DNA of 43,835 bases. Origin: Mycobacterium arosiense ATCC BAA-1401 = DSM 45069. GTDB lineage: Bacteria > Actinomycetota > Actinomycetes > Mycobacteriales > Mycobacteriaceae. A program made the position numbers and the translations under genes. The notes under the pieces are model-generated. The model had not been told where the DNA came from, did no database searches, and saw nothing but the letters and a program-made list of their open reading frames with translations. Positions 15,098-25,823 of the stretch are shown here, in pieces. Position 1 is the stretch's first letter. The number at the start of each line of letters is the position of its first letter. Where the stretch lies: contig NZ_MVHG01000037.1 of NCBI RefSeq assembly GCF_002086125.1, positions 1-43,835 of the forward strand. Reading direction: 5' to 3'.

Positions 15098-18000
15098 ATG
15101 ACGATCGATCCCGGAGCTAGACAGGATCTCGATCCTTGGACGACCTTCACCCAGCAGCGGGACATTCCCGAGTGGATCTCGAGGGCCTACATCGAGAGCT
15201 ATCGCGGTCCGCATAGCGACGAGTCGGGCGGCGCGGGAACCAGGCCCATCGAACTGACCGTTCCGGCGGCGGTCGTGACCCCGGCCATGCTGAGCGCCCA
15301 CTATCGCCTCGGCCTGCACCGGCCCGCCGGCGAAAGCCGCGTCGCGGTCTATCCGGCCGAAGACCCCGCCGGGTTCGGGCCCGCGCTGCAGGTGGTCACC
15401 GACCACGGCGGCATGCTGATGGATTCGGTCACCGTGCTGCTGCACCGGCTCGGCGTGCCGTACACGGCGATCATGACGCCGGTGTTCGACGTGCGGCGCA
15501 GTCCCGAGGGCGACCTGCTGCGCGTGCAGGCGAAACCCGAAGGCGCATCGCCGTACGACGGTGAGGCGTGGATCCACGTGCAGCTGCTGCCTTCGGTCGA
15601 CAGCAAGGGGCTCACCGAGGTCGAGCGGCTGCTGCCCAAGGTGCTCGCCGACGTGCAACAGGTCGCCAGCGACGCCACGGCCCTGATCGCCGCCTTGACC
15701 GACCTGGCCGCGCAGGTCGAGGCCAACGCCGACGACCACTTCTCGGCGCCCGACCGCGACGACGTCGCGGCACTGCTGCGCTGGCTGGGCAACGGCAACT
15801 TCTTGCTGCTGGGCTATCAGCGCTGCCACGCGCACGACGGCCGGGTCTCCGGCGACGGCACACCCGGTCTCGGCGTCCTGCGGACCCGCACCGGCTCGCG
15901 CCCCCGGCTGACCGACGAGCACAGGCTGCTGGTCCTGGCGCAATCCGTGGTGGGCAGCTACCTGCGCTACGGCGCCTACCCGTATGCCATCGCGGTCCGC
16001 GAATGCGTCGACGGCGCGGTGATCGAGCATCGCTTCGTCGGGCTGTTCACGGTGACCGCCATGAACGCCGACGTCCTGGAGATCCCGACGATTTCGCGCC
16101 GGGTCCGGGAGGCGCTGGCGATGGCCGACAACGACCCGATCCACCCGGGCCAGCTGCTGCTCGACGTCATCCAGACCGTCCCGCGCTCGGAGCTGTTCAC
16201 GCTGAGCGCCGAACGGCTTCTGGCGATGGCCAAAGCGGTGGTGGACCTGGGCCCGCAACGAAACGCGTTGCTGTTCCTGCGTGCCGACCGCCTGCAGTAC
16301 TTCGTGTCCTGCCTGGTGTATCTGCCGCGTGACCGCTACACCACGGCGGTGCGCCTGCAGATCGAGGACATCCTGGTGCACGAATTCGGCGGCACCCGGC
16401 TGGAATTCACCGCCCGGGTCAGCGAATCGCCCTGGGCCCTCATGCATTTCATGGTCCGGCTGCCGTCCGAAGGCCCCAACGCCGCTCCGGTCGACGTCTC
16501 CGAGGACAACCGGATCCGCATCCAGGCGCTGCTGAGCGAAGCCGCGCGGACCTGGGCCGACCGGCTCATCACCGCCGCCGCCGAAGGTTCGGTAGGTCAT
16601 GCCGACGCCGAGTATTACGCGGCCGCCTTCTCCGAGGTCTACAAGCAGGCCGTCACCCCGGCCGACGCCATCGATCACATCGCCATCATCAATGCGCTGC
16701 AAGACAACTCGGTCAAGCTGGTGTTCACCGACAACGAGGACGGGTCCGCCCAGCTGACCTGGTTCCTGGGCGGACGCACCGCATCGCTGAGCCAGCTGCT
16801 GCCGATGCTGCAGAGCATGGGTGTGGTGGTCCTCGAGGAGCGACCGTTCACGGTCGAGCGGTCCGATGGCCTGCCGGTGTGGATCTATCAGTTCAAGATC
16901 TCACCGCACCCGACCGTCCAGCTGGCCACGACGCAAGCCGAGCGCGACGCGATGGCCGAGCGGTTCGCCGACGCGGTCACCGCTATCTGGCAGGGCCGCC
17001 TCGAGATCGACCGGTTCAACGAGCTGGTGATGCGGGCGGGCCTTCGCTGGCAGCAGGTCGTGTTGCTGCGGGCCTACGCAAAGTATCTGCGGCAGGCCAA
17101 CTTTCCCTACAGCCAGTCCTATATCGAGTCGGTGCTCAACGAGCACCCCTCGACCGCGCGATCGCTGGTCGCGCTCTTCGAGGCGCTGTTCGACCCCCGC
17201 CCCGATCCATCGTCGAGCCGTGATGCGCAGGCGGCCGCCGCGGCGGTCGCCGCCGACATCGACGCGCTGGTGAGCCTGGACACCGACCGCATCCTGCGTG
17301 CCTTCGCATCGCTGGTGCAGGCCACGCTGCGCACGAATTACTTTGTGACACGCGAGGGTTCGGCCCGGGCGCGCAACGTGTTGGCGATCAAGCTGGACGC
17401 CCAGCTCGTCGACGAGCTACCGCTGCCGCGCCCGAAATACGAGATTTTCGTCTACTCGCCCCGGGTCGAGGGCGTGCACCTACGGTTCGGCCCGGTGGCC
17501 CGGGGCGGCCTGCGTTGGTCGGACCGTCGAGACGACTTCCGCACCGAAATTTTAGGCCTGGTCAAGGCGCAAGCCGTCAAGAACGCCGTCATCGTGCCCG
17601 TCGGCGCCAAGGGCGGGTTCGTCCTCAAGCGGCCACCGCTGCCCACCGGCGACGCCGCGACCGACCGCGACGCCAGCCGCGCCGAGGGCGTCGCCTGCTA
17701 TCAGCTGTTCATCTCCGGCCTGCTGGACGTCACCGACAACGTCGACCACGCGACCGGAAAGGTCAACCCGCCACCGGAAGTCATCCGGCGCGACGGCGAT
17801 GACGCCTACCTGGTGGTCGCGGCCGATAAGGGCACCGCCACCTTCTCCGACATCGCCAACGATGTGGCGAAGTCCTACGGGTTCTGGCTGGGGGACGCGT
17901 TCGCGTCCGGCGGATCGGTCGGTTACGACCACAAGGCGATGGGCATCACCGCCAAGGGCGCGTGGGAGGCCGTCAAGCGGCACTTCCGGGAGATGGACAT

Positions 18001-19939
18001 CGACACGCAGGCCGAGGATTTCACCGTGGTGGGGATCGGTGACATGAGCGGCGACGTCTTCGGCAACGGCATGCTGCTGAGCAAGCACATCAGGCTGCTC
18101 GCCGCCTTCGACCACCGGCACATCTTCTTGGATCCCGATCCCGATGCCGCGGCTTCCTGGGAGGAACGCCAGCGCATGTTTAACCTGCCGCGCTCCAGCT
18201 GGGAGGATTACGACGCGTCGTTGATCAGCGCGGGCGGCGGCGTGTACAGCCGTGAGCACAAGGCGATCCCGGTCAGCCCGCAGGTTCGCGATGCGCTGGG
18301 CATCGACGGCGACGTCACCGAAATGACGCCACCCAGTCTGATCAAGGCGATTCTGCAGGCGCCGGTGGATCTGCTGTTCAACGGCGGCATCGGCACCTAC
18401 ATCAAGGCGGAGTCCGAGTCCGACGCCGATGTCGGTGACCGCGCCAACGATCCCGTGCGGGTGAACGCAAACCAGGTGCGCGCCAGAGTGATCGGCGAGG
18501 GCGGCAACCTCGGGGTGACGGCGTTGGGTCGCGTGGAGTTCGACCTGGCGGGTGGCCGGATCAACACCGATGCCATGGATAACTCGGCCGGCGTGGATTG
18601 CTCGGATCACGAGGTCAACATCAAGATCCTGATCGATGCCTTGGTGACCGCGGGCAAGGTCCAGCCGGAGGAGCGCAAGCCGCTGCTCGAATCGATGACG
18701 GACGAGGTCGCGCAGCTGGTGCTCACCGACAACGAAGAGCAGAACGACCTGATCGGTACCAGCCGCGCCAACGCGGCCAGCCTGCTTCCGGTGCACGCCA
18801 GGCAAATTCAGTACCTGGTGGATGAGCGCGGCGTCGACCGCGACCTGGAAGCGCTGCCCACGGAGAAGGAGATCGGGCGCCGCTCCGAGGCCGGGATCGG
18901 GCTCACCTCGCCGGAACTGTGCACCTTGATGGCGCACGTGAAACTGGGCCTCAAGGACGAGATGCTCCGAACCGAGCTGCCCGAACAGGACGTGTTCGCG
19001 TCGCGGCTGCCGCTGTACTTCCCAAAGCCGTTGCGGGACCGGTTTGCTCAGGAGATCCGCACGCACCAGCTGCGCCGCGAGATCGTCACCACCATGCTGA
19101 TCAACGATCTGGTGGACGCGGCCGGGATCAGCTACGCGTTCCGGATCACCGAAGACGTCGGCGTGGGGTCGGTCGACGCGGTGCGCACCTACGTCGCCAC
19201 CGACGCGATCTTCGGGGTGGGGGACATCTGGCGACGCATCCGCGCCGCGAATCTGCCGGTCGCACTGTCGGATCGGCTCACGCTGGACACCCGGCGGCTG
19301 ATCGACCGCGCCGCGCGGTGGCTGCTCAACTACCGTCCGCAGCCGCTGGCGGTCGGGGCCGAGATCAACCGGTTCGCCGCCAAGGTCCAGGCGCTGACGC
19401 CGCGCATGTCGGAGTGGCTGCGCGGCGATGACAAGGCGATCGTGGAGTCCGAAGCCGCCGAATTCGCCTCCCAGGGCGCACCGGAGGACCTGGCCTACCT
19501 GGTGGCCGCCGGCCTCTACCGCTTCAGCCTGCTCGACATCATCGACATCGGAGACATCAACGACATCGACGCCGCCGAGGTCGCTGACACCTATTTCGCG
19601 CTCATGGATCGCCTCGGCACCGACGGGCTGTTGACGGCGGTATCCGAACTGCCCCGGCGAGACCGCTGGCATTCGTTGGCGCGGTTGGCGATTCGTGACG
19701 ACATCTATGCTTCGTTGCGGTCGCTGTGCTTCGATGTGCTCGCGGTGGGGGAGCCGGACGAAAGTGGAGAAGAGAAGATCGCCGAGTGGGAACACCTGAG
19801 CGCGTCCAGGGTGGAGCGGGCCCGCCGAACACTCATCGAGATCCAAGAGAGCGGAGACAAGGATCTCGCGACGCTGTCCGTCGCCGCGCGACAAATTCGT
19901 CGCATGACCCGCACCAGTGGAAGAGGATCATCGAGTTGA
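15098..19939 (+). CDS. gdh: NAD-specific glutamate dehydrogenase, 180-kDa class
   Basis: 1613 residues from the ATG at 15098, which has GGGAG 8 bases upstream; an in-frame TTG at 15083 would bury that site. A long N-terminal regulatory part with ACT-like segments precedes the catalytic dehydrogenase domain: [20 protein letters not shown] and [13 protein letters not shown] near residues 795-850, and the nucleotide-binding [16 protein letters not shown] near 978-993. It converts glutamate to 2-oxoglutarate and ammonia. In mycobacteria this enzyme is inhibited by the FHA protein GarA under control of PknG. Orthologue of Rv2476c, which is of similar length. It feeds the same 2-oxoglutarate pool used by korAB further along. 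Confidence 0.96.
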   Translation: MTIDPGARQDLDPWTTFTQQRDIPEWISRAYIESYRGPHSDESGGAGTRPIELTVPAAVVTPAMLSAHYRLGLHRPAGESRVAVYPAEDPAGFGPALQVVTDHGGMLMDSVTVLLHRLGVPYTAIMTPVFDVRRSPEGDLLRVQAKPEGASPYDGEAWIHVQLLPSVDSKGLTEVERLLPKVLADVQQVASDATALIAALTDLAAQVEANADDHFSAPDRDDVAALLRWLGNGNFLLLGYQRCHAHDGRVSGDGTPGLGVLRTRTGSRPRLTDEHRLLVLAQSVVGSYLRYGAYPYAIAVRECVDGAVIEHRFVGLFTVTAMNADVLEIPTISRRVREALAMADNDPIHPGQLLLDVIQTVPRSELFTLSAERLLAMAKAVVDLGPQRNALLFLRADRLQYFVSCLVYLPRDRYTTAVRLQIEDILVHEFGGTRLEFTARVSESPWALMHFMVRLPSEGPNAAPVDVSEDNRIRIQALLSEAARTWADRLITAAAEGSVGHADAEYYAAAFSEVYKQAVTPADAIDHIAIINALQDNSVKLVFTDNEDGSAQLTWFLGGRTASLSQLLPMLQSMGVVVLEERPFTVERSDGLPVWIYQFKISPHPTVQLATTQAERDAMAERFADAVTAIWQGRLEIDRFNELVMRAGLRWQQVVLLRAYAKYLRQANFPYSQSYIESVLNEHPSTARSLVALFEALFDPRPDPSSSRDAQAAAAAVAADIDALVSLDTDRILRAFASLVQATLRTNYFVTREGSARARNVLAIKLDAQLVDELPLPRPKYEIFVYSPRVEGVHLRFGPVARGGLRWSDRRDDFRTEILGLVKAQAVKNAVIVPVGAKGGFVLKRPPLPTGDAATDRDASRAEGVACYQLFISGLLDVTDNVDHATGKVNPPPEVIRRDGDDAYLVVAADKGTATFSDIANDVAKSYGFWLGDAFASGGSVGYDHKAMGITAKGAWEAVKRHFREMDIDTQAEDFTVVGIGDMSGDVFGNGMLLSKHIRLLAAFDHRHIFLDPDPDAAASWEERQRMFNLPRSSWEDYDASLISAGGGVYSREHKAIPVSPQVRDALGIDGDVTEMTPPSLIKAILQAPVDLLFNGGIGTYIKAESESDADVGDRANDPVRVNANQVRARVIGEGGNLGVTALGRVEFDLAGGRINTDAMDNSAGVDCSDHEVNIKILIDALVTAGKVQPEERKPLLESMTDEVAQLVLTDNEEQNDLIGTSRANAASLLPVHARQIQYLVDERGVDRDLEALPTEKEIGRRSEAGIGLTSPELCTLMAHVKLGLKDEMLRTELPEQDVFASRLPLYFPKPLRDRFAQEIRTHQLRREIVTTMLINDLVDAAGISYAFRITEDVGVGSVDAVRTYVATDAIFGVGDIWRRIRAANLPVALSDRLTLDTRRLIDRAARWLLNYRPQPLAVGAEINRFAAKVQALTPRMSEWLRGDDKAIVESEAAEFASQGAPEDLAYLVAAGLYRFSLLDIIDIGDINDIDAAEVADTYFALMDRLGTDGLLTAVSELPRRDRWHSLARLAIRDDIYASLRSLCFDVLAVGEPDESGEEKIAEWEHLSASRVERARRTLIEIQESGDKDLATLSVAARQIRRMTRTSGRGSSS

Positions 19940-20349
19940 GCGTCGGCTTCGTCGCGCCCGTGCCAGTGCGCTGGTCGGACATCGACATGTATCAGCACAT
20001 CAACCACGCGACCATGGTCACCATTCTCGAGGAGGCGCGCGTCCAGTTCCTGCGCGAAGCGTTCGAGGTCGACATCATGACCATCGGTTTGCTCATCGCC
20101 GAGGTCAAGGTGACCTACAAGGGCCAGCTGCGGCTGATCGATTCACCGCTGCAGGTGACGATGTGGACCAAGCGGCTACGGGCGGTCGACTTCACGCTGG
20201 GCTATGAGGTGCGTTCGGTCTCCGCGGCTCCGGAGTCCAAGCCCGCCGTCGTCGCAGAGTCCCAACTGGCCGCCGTCCACATCGAGGAGGAGCGCCTGGT
20301 GCGACTCTCGCCACAACATCGGGAGTATCTACAACGGTGGATCAGGTAG
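19936..20349 (+). CDS. Hotdog-fold acyl-CoA thioesterase (4HBT type)
   Basis: 137 residues. The TTG start at 19936 overlaps the gdh stop as TTGA, with GAGGA 9 bases before; a longer reading frame upstream lies inside gdh. The motif [25 protein letters not shown] near residues 8-32 is the classic 4-hydroxybenzoyl-CoA thioesterase signature, with Asp at the catalytic position. Equivalent to Rv2475c. The physiological acyl-CoA is not known. It is translationally coupled to gdh and to the following gene. Confidence 0.9.
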   Translation: MSVGFVAPVPVRWSDIDMYQHINHATMVTILEEARVQFLREAFEVDIMTIGLLIAEVKVTYKGQLRLIDSPLQVTMWTKRLRAVDFTLGYEVRSVSAAPESKPAVVAESQLAAVHIEEERLVRLSPQHREYLQRWIR

Positions 20350-21008
20350 CCGACCGCGGACTTTGGCTGGGTGCCGACGCCAGGGCCGCACACCGCGCGG
20401 ATCTGGCCGCGTTCGTCGAACGCGCCCTGCGACTCGATGACGCCGCGATCATCCGATTCAGGACCCGGTCGCAGGGGCTGCTGACGGCCTGGGTCGCAAC
20501 CGGTTTCGACGTGCTGGCCAGCCGGGTGGTGGTCGGCGAGGTGCGGCCCGGCGATTTGTCGGTGGGCGCCGACGCTCTGGCCCGTGGCCTGTCCGCGATG
20601 GATGAATCGGGGTACATCAATCCCGGCTTCGCCATGGATTCGGCGTGGCGGGGGGCGTTGCCGCCGGAATCCGGCTTCACCCACCTCGAGGACATCCCGG
20701 CCCGGGTGATGCTCGACCTCGCGCAACGAGGCGCTCAACTGGCCAAGGAGCACAGCAGTTCTCACGGCCCACCCGTTTCCTTGCTCGACCAGGAGGTCAT
20801 TCAGGTCAGCTCGGCCGACGGTCAGGTCGGGCTGCCGATGCGCTGCGTGTTCGCGTTGACCGCGATGGGTTTCCTGCCGCAGTCACCCGCTGCGGTCGCC
20901 GCCGACGAATTGATCCGGGTGCGGATACTGCCGACGTGGTTGCGGCTCGACGCCCGGTTCGGTTCGGTGTATCGCCGCCGCGGCGATCCCGCGCTGCTGC
21001 TGGGCTGA
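20337..21008 (+). CDS. Conserved hypothetical protein, Rv2474c homologue
   Basis: 223 residues from a GTG that overlaps the thioesterase gene by 13 bases. Mostly alpha-helical and soluble in appearance, with no signal peptide. The N-terminal half (AHRADLAAFVERALRLDDAAIIRFRTR) and a C-terminal ELIRVRILPTWLRLDARFGSVYRR are the most distinctive parts. No catalytic motif is recognised. It ends the gdh - thioesterase operon, an order kept in M. tuberculosis, so a link to that operon is likely but undefined. Confidence 0.85.
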   Translation: MDQVADRGLWLGADARAAHRADLAAFVERALRLDDAAIIRFRTRSQGLLTAWVATGFDVLASRVVVGEVRPGDLSVGADALARGLSAMDESGYINPGFAMDSAWRGALPPESGFTHLEDIPARVMLDLAQRGAQLAKEHSSSHGPPVSLLDQEVIQVSSADGQVGLPMRCVFALTAMGFLPQSPAAVAADELIRVRILPTWLRLDARFGSVYRRRGDPALLLG

Positions 21009-21080
21009 CGCGGCCGGCTGTCGACGATTTCCCGATCAGGCTGAGTGTAAAGCCGTCGCGGGCAGGACCGCTCCCGAAGA

Positions 21081-22118
21081 TCAGGGGCCGTAGCGCAGCC
21101 ACAGTGGCAGGACGGCGTCGAGATGGTCCATGAATTTCTTCAGACCCACCCGAAACTGCCCGTACCCGTAGGGGTCTTCGGCGTACTGGGGAAACGCGAT
21201 GCCCACCCCGAACAGGCCGGGGGCAAGGATCCCGTTGGTCCGGTTGTAATCCAGCTGGCCCCATTGCGGGGTTTCGGGCAACTTCCTGCGCTCGAAACCC
21301 ACGGTGTAGACGACGCGGTCGCACTGCGCCAATTTCTCGGCGAAAGCCGGGCTCGACACCTTGCACCTCTCCAGGCGGTCCGGAAGCACCCCGTCGATGT
21401 TCTCCCGTGCCCAAACGGCCGCCCGGCCCTTCAGCCCCGTGTCGTCGAACAAGATCCAATCATCAAAGTAGACAGCATATCTCAGTGGGCTTCGATAAAA
21501 ATTGATGACCCGCTTGACGGGACGGCGCAGCAGGTTCGGCAGCACGATCATCGCCGTGTGCGACGAGCCGAACACGGCGACGGTCGAGCCCTCGAGTGGC
21601 TCCCGGGCGAGCTTCTCAGGGTCCAGGGCAACCTGGACTTCGATCTCCTCGAGATCGCCGTGGCAAAGTTTTTTGGGATCCGCGCCCACGGCCAGGATCA
21701 CGTTCCTGGAGAAGATCTCCCGTTGTTCCGTGTGGACCCGCCACTGGCGGTCCTGCAAAAACAACGCGGTAGCGGTCGTCGCCAGGTCGTTGACCTGTTC
21801 ACGCAGCTGCTCGGTGACCCACACCAACGGTTCGGCGACCAGACCGAGCGCACAGGTCTCTTGGGGATCGACCTCCTTGAGTGGCATGGGCGGCGCTTCG
21901 GAGAACCGAAACGCCTTGGAGCCGTTGAAGTATTCGAGAAAGAGCCCGACGTGGGTGTTGCTCGACACCGACCGCCACTTCTGGCCGATGTCTCCGGCGG
22001 CGAAGGCCGGATCGACCCAGGCGATCCGTTCGGCCGCGATCCCATGATCCAGCAGCCTTCCCACCGCGGCGATGCCCGCCGGACCGGCGCCGATCACTGT
22101 CCACTCGTAGGAAGCCAT
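21081..22118 (-). CDS. FAD/NAD(P)-dependent oxidoreductase (monooxygenase-like)
   Basis: 345 residues from the ATG at 22118 (an ATG three codons upstream at 22127 is possible; neither has a strong ribosome site). The N-terminus VIGAGPAGIAAVGRLL is a Rossmann GxGxxG for FAD. A second, degenerate dinucleotide motif, VAVFGSSHTAMIVLP, lies mid-protein, and TVGFERRKLP leads into a C-terminal GLFGVGIAFP, the usual closing FAD contact. No CxxC redox disulphide is seen, so it is not a standard disulphide reductase. It occupies the place where M. tuberculosis carries Rv2473 and Rv2472, so it is a lineage-specific replacement. Substrate unknown. Confidence 0.82.
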   Translation of the reverse strand: MASYEWTVIGAGPAGIAAVGRLLDHGIAAERIAWVDPAFAAGDIGQKWRSVSSNTHVGLFLEYFNGSKAFRFSEAPPMPLKEVDPQETCALGLVAEPLVWVTEQLREQVNDLATTATALFLQDRQWRVHTEQREIFSRNVILAVGADPKKLCHGDLEEIEVQVALDPEKLAREPLEGSTVAVFGSSHTAMIVLPNLLRRPVKRVINFYRSPLRYAVYFDDWILFDDTGLKGRAAVWARENIDGVLPDRLERCKVSSPAFAEKLAQCDRVVYTVGFERRKLPETPQWGQLDYNRTNGILAPGLFGVGIAFPQYAEDPYGYGQFRVGLKKFMDHLDAVLPLWLRYGP

Positions 22119-22185
22119 CCACCACATATAGAGCAGTCAGCCGGGAAATGCTCACCGTTGCTCCGCCGGCGCGACCCAAGGTTGG

Positions 22186-23751
22186 CTACGCCAGCCAGGC
22201 CGCGGAATCCGGCGGGAGCCTGCCCTTGCGCAGCGGCGCGCTCGCCAGGATCAGCTCGCCCGCCGGCAGCGGCACGGGCGACTCGCCGCTGTTGAGCACG
22301 CAGACCAGCCCGCCGGGGCGCCGGAAGATCACCGCATCGCCGGGCGCATCGAGCCATTCGACGCCGACACCGTCGAATTCCACGCGGCGCTTTCGCAATT
22401 GGATTGCGCGCTGGAAAAACGACAGCGTGGAGTTGGGATCGCCGCTCTGCGTCTCGACGGTCAGCGCCGACCAGTTCTTCGGCATCGGCAACCACGTCTC
22501 GGACGAGGACGAGAACCCGAACGGCGGCTCCTGACCCGACCAGGGGATGGGCACCCGGCATCTGTCCCGGCCACGCTCGGTGTGTCCGGAGCGCTCCCAC
22601 GTCGGGTCCTGCAGCAGCTCGTCGGGCAGCTCGACATCGGGCAGCCCCAGTTCCTCGCCGTTGTAGATGAACACCGCGCCCGGCAGGGCGAGCATCACCA
22701 AGGCCATCGCGCGGGCGCGGCGCAACCCGACCTCGCCGTCGCCGTAGCGGGTGACCTCCCGGCCGACGTCGTGGTTGGACAGCGTCCAGGTTGGGACGGC
22801 GTCTTGCAGGGCGGTGGCGGCCAGCGAGTTCTGGATCGCGTCGCGAATCTCGGCGGCGTCGAAGTCGATCTTGGCCAGCCGGAAATTGAAGCCCAGGTGC
22901 AGTTCGTCGGGACGCAGATACTCGGCCCAGCGGACGTTGTCGGTGACCCAGACCTCACCGACCGTCACCGCCCCGGGATAGTCGTCGACCACCCTGCGGA
23001 TGTCGCGGTGGATGTCATGCACGCTCGGGTGGTTGAAGCGCGGATCGTCGTCACTGTGGCTGAGCACCTTGGATTCGACGTCGGGGGAGTCGGGCAGGCC
23101 GGCAGGCTTGGCCATGCCGTGCGCCACGTCGATGCGGAAGCCGTCCACGCCGCGTTCCAGCCAGAACCGCAACGTCTTCTCGAAGTCGTCGAAGACGTCC
23201 GGGTGCTCCCAGTTCAGGTCGGGCTGTTCGGTGTCGAAGAGGTGCAGGTACCACTGGCCGGGGTTGCCGTCGGGCTCGACCACGCGCGTCCACGCCGATC
23301 CGCCGAACACCGAGGTCCAGTTATTCGGCGGCAGGTCGCCCACCTCGCCGCGGCCGTCGCGAAAGAAGTAGCGCTCCCGCGCGTCGGTGCCGGGCCCCGC
23401 GGCCAGGGCCGCCTGAAACCAGGGATGCGCCGAACTGGTGTGGTTGGGCACCACGTCCATGGTGATCTTCATGCCCCGCTGGTGAGCTGCGCCGATCAGC
23501 CGCTCGATGGCGGCCATCCCGCCGAACAGCGGGTCGATGTCGCGCGGATCGGCCACGTCATAGCCGTGGTCGGCCATCGGGGACACGGTGACCGGGTTCA
23601 GCCAGATCGCATCCACACCCAGTCGCTCCAGGTGGTTCAGGTGGGCCGTCACCCCGTCCAGATCGCCGACGCCGTCGCCGTCACTGTCGGCGAAAGACCT
23701 CGGGTACACCTGATAGAACACCGCGCTTGACCACCACGGCTTGGATTCCAT
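22186..23751 (-). CDS. aglA: Alpha-glucosidase, GH13 family
   Basis: 521 residues from the ATG at 23751 (MESKPWWSSAVFYQVYPRSF); the frame extends to a TTG at 23781. GH13 regions are complete: DVVPNHTS, DGFRIDVAHGM with the nucleophile Asp, GEVWV with the acid/base Glu, and LSNHDVGR with the transition-state Asp. The EXYQVYPRSF-type start and length fit oligo-1,6-glucosidase / alpha-glucosidase. Orthologue of Rv2471. Acts in the cytoplasm on maltose-type or glycogen-derived oligosaccharides; possible trehalulose/trehalose side activity cannot be judged. Confidence 0.94.
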   Translation of the reverse strand: MESKPWWSSAVFYQVYPRSFADSDGDGVGDLDGVTAHLNHLERLGVDAIWLNPVTVSPMADHGYDVADPRDIDPLFGGMAAIERLIGAAHQRGMKITMDVVPNHTSSAHPWFQAALAAGPGTDARERYFFRDGRGEVGDLPPNNWTSVFGGSAWTRVVEPDGNPGQWYLHLFDTEQPDLNWEHPDVFDDFEKTLRFWLERGVDGFRIDVAHGMAKPAGLPDSPDVESKVLSHSDDDPRFNHPSVHDIHRDIRRVVDDYPGAVTVGEVWVTDNVRWAEYLRPDELHLGFNFRLAKIDFDAAEIRDAIQNSLAATALQDAVPTWTLSNHDVGREVTRYGDGEVGLRRARAMALVMLALPGAVFIYNGEELGLPDVELPDELLQDPTWERSGHTERGRDRCRVPIPWSGQEPPFGFSSSSETWLPMPKNWSALTVETQSGDPNSTLSFFQRAIQLRKRRVEFDGVGVEWLDAPGDAVIFRRPGGLVCVLNSGESPVPLPAGELILASAPLRKGRLPPDSAAWLA

Positions 23752-23790
23752 TCCACCCCGCTTCGTTTCGTGGGCCGACAAGGTTCGCCC

Positions 23791-24186
23791 TTACAGGGGC
23801 GAGTTGACGAGTGAGTGGGCAGCCATTTCCAGATAGTCGAGCAGCTCGCGACGGTGTTCGTCGTCGAGTGTCCGCGAATCGATGGAGGCGACTGCGGTGT
23901 GCATGCACCGCAGCCACGCGTCACGCGCCAGGGGAGTGATCCGGAACGGCACGTGACGCATCCGCAGCCGGGGGTGTCCGCGCCGGTCGGAATAGGTGCG
24001 CGGGCCGCCCCAGTACTGCTCGAGGAACATCCGCAACCGTTCTTCGGCGCCCTCGAGGTCGTCCAGCGGATACAGCTCGCGCAGGATCTCGTCCTCCGGC
24101 ACCTGAGCGTAAAAGCGGGACACGATCGCGTGGAAAGTCTCGGCGCCGCCGACCGCGTCGTAGAACGATTCTGCTACCTGATCCAT
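23791..24186 (-). CDS. glbO: Group II truncated haemoglobin O
   Basis: 131 residues, three more at the N-terminus than M. tuberculosis GlbO. All haem-pocket residues keep register: Tyr26 (B10), Tyr39 (CD1), proximal His78 (F8) and Trp91 (G8). [12 protein letters not shown] is the group II F-helix signature. Binds O2 with high affinity and is proposed to support respiration and peroxide/NO chemistry at the membrane. Orthologue of Rv2470, next to aglA as in M. tuberculosis. Confidence 0.97.
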   Translation of the reverse strand: MDQVAESFYDAVGGAETFHAIVSRFYAQVPEDEILRELYPLDDLEGAEERLRMFLEQYWGGPRTYSDRRGHPRLRMRHVPFRITPLARDAWLRCMHTAVASIDSRTLDDEHRRELLDYLEMAAHSLVNSPL

Positions 24187-24330
24187 CGCCGTCCATTGTG
24201 GTGCATCGCCGCGGTGTAGAGCCGAGGCAGCCCGACACCATGCCTGCTGTTCACCGGTTGGACACGGCGCTTCACCTGCAATAGGGGTGCGATTGGCGGC
24301 GAATCATGGTGGACTGTTCGCGGAGGATCT

Positions 24331-24978
24331 ATGGCGCAGGGCAAGAGACGCCGCAGCCACCGCAGTCCGGTAGCCGCGGCAGGGTTAACCGACCCCCCGA
24401 TCGCGTCGTCGCTGCATAGTGTTGAAATCCATCCACCCGGCCGCTCGGAGAGCGCGTCCATCTGGAGTCGCCGGCGGGTGCTGCTGCTGAATTCCACCTA
24501 TGAGCCCTTGACCGCGCTGCCGATGCGCCGCGCGATCGTCATGGTGGTGTGCGGCAAGGCCGACGTGGTCCACCACGATCCGGCCGGCCCGGTCGTCCAC
24601 TCGGCGAGCAGCTCGATCGTGGTGCCCTCGGTGATCCAGCTGCGGTCCTACGTCCGCGTGCCCTATCGGGCGCGCGTCCCGATGACCCGCGCCGCGCTGA
24701 TGCACCGCGACAGGTTCTGCTGCGCCTACTGCGGGGCGAAGGCGGACACGGTCGACCACGTGCTGCCGCGCAGCCGCGGCGGTGACCATTCCTGGGAGAA
24801 TTGCGTCGCCTGCTGCTCGACGTGCAATCACCGCAAGGGCGACAAGCTGCTTTCCGAGCTCGGCTGGACGCTGCGCCGGCCGCCGCTGCCGCCCACGGGG
24901 CAGCACTGGCGGCTGCTGTCGACGGTCAAGGAACTGGACCCGGCCTGGGCCCGCTATCTCGGCGAAGGCGCGGCCTGA
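24331..24978 (+). CDS. HNH endonuclease-fold protein
   Basis: 215 residues with GGAGG before the ATG. A basic N-terminus and a beta-rich middle (about 45-115) precede a C-terminal HNH domain: CAYC (131-134), Asp142-His143 of VDHVLPRSRGG, Asn157 and CSTC-NHRKGD (162-171). The two CxxC pairs bind zinc; the DH, N and H residues form the nuclease centre. Homologous to Rv2469c. Such solitary HNH proteins are conserved in actinobacteria with no confirmed substrate. Divergent from glbO. Confidence 0.92.
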   Translation: MAQGKRRRSHRSPVAAAGLTDPPIASSLHSVEIHPPGRSESASIWSRRRVLLLNSTYEPLTALPMRRAIVMVVCGKADVVHHDPAGPVVHSASSSIVVPSVIQLRSYVRVPYRARVPMTRAALMHRDRFCCAYCGAKADTVDHVLPRSRGGDHSWENCVACCSTCNHRKGDKLLSELGWTLRRPPLPPTGQHWRLLSTVKELDPAWARYLGEGAA

Positions 24979-25036
24979 CCACCAAATCGGTGTCCGGTCG
25001 CGCCGGCAGATCGTTTCGTGGGATACGGTTTGCGTC

Positions 25037-25282
25037 GTGAGTCAGATGCATCTCCACCTGATCATCGTCGGAATACCGCTGTTGCTGGTGGCGGCGCTGT
25101 CGGTGCCTATCTGGTCCCGCAAGGGTCCGCACCCGGCGTCCTACAAGCTGGGCGAGAAATGGACGCATCCGCCGATCCTGTGGGCTGCCACCGACGAAGA
25201 CGTCGGGCACCCGCATGGCGGACACGGTGGGCACGGCACGTCGGAATTCTCAGTTGGGGGTGGCGCCAGTGGCACGTGGTGA
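25037..25282 (+). CDS. ctaJ: Small membrane protein, probable aa3-type cytochrome oxidase subunit CtaJ
   Basis: 81 residues from GTG 25037 (78 from ATG 25046). One N-terminal transmembrane helix ([21 protein letters not shown]) is followed by [28 protein letters not shown] and a His/Gly-rich tail ([10 protein letters not shown]). Size, the [11 protein letters not shown] block and the position between the HNH and DUF5130 genes agree with CtaJ, a small subunit seen in the mycobacterial III2IV2 respiratory supercomplex; that identification is from memory. The start codon has no strong ribosome site. The 3' end overlaps the next gene by 14 bases in another frame. Confidence 0.7.
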   Translation: MSQMHLHLIIVGIPLLLVAALSVPIWSRKGPHPASYKLGEKWTHPPILWAATDEDVGHPHGGHGGHGTSEFSVGGGASGTW

Positions 25283-25736
25283 GGTAGCGACGCGAGAACC
25301 CGCCGAGCTGCCTTCCGGCTGGGTGATCACCACCAGCGGACGGATCTCCGGTGTCACCGAGCCCGGCGAACTGTCGGTGCAGTTCCCGTTCTCGACCAAA
25401 GACCTCGTCGCCGTGGATGACGCGCTGAAATTCGGCTCCCGGGCGTCCAAGACGCGGTTCGCGATCTATCTGGGCGACCTGGGCAGCGACACCGCCGCGC
25501 GGGCCCGCGAGATCCTGGCCCACGTGCCGACGCCGGACAATGCGGTGCTGCTGGCCGTCTCGCCCGACCAGAAGGCCATCGAGGTGGTCTACGGCACGCA
25601 GGTTCGTGGCCGCGGCGCCGAATCGGCCGCACCGCTGGGGGTGGCGGCCGCGTCCTCGGCGTTCGAGCGGGGCGACCTGGTCGACGGCCTTATTAGCGCG
25701 ATCCGCGTGCTCAGCGCCGGGATCTCACCCGCCTAA
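25269..25736 (+). CDS. DUF5130 domain protein, Rv2468c homologue
   Basis: 155 residues from GTG 25269 with GGGGG 8 bases before; GTG 25260 is an alternative. The core ([28 protein letters not shown], then [17 protein letters not shown]) resembles the TPM phosphatase-like fold, and the family is annotated as DUF5130. No signal peptide or membrane helix. Overlap with ctaJ suggests co-translation, so a role around the cytochrome oxidase complex is possible; function not established. Confidence 0.85.
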   Translation: MARGEVATREPAELPSGWVITTSGRISGVTEPGELSVQFPFSTKDLVAVDDALKFGSRASKTRFAIYLGDLGSDTAARAREILAHVPTPDNAVLLAVSPDQKAIEVVYGTQVRGRGAESAAPLGVAAASSAFERGDLVDGLISAIRVLSAGISPA

Positions 25737-25823
25737 CTGGGTTCGCCCGGAACTAGCGAACGTGCGCAGAATGCCGGGCTTGCCGGCGTGTCGCCGTGCA
25801 AACACGCACGCTCGCGCGTCGCG

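Noticed and set aside
17552..19894. 780-codon open frame opposite gdh
   Set aside because: Same GC-driven antisense effect; no recognisable domain and no ribosome site.
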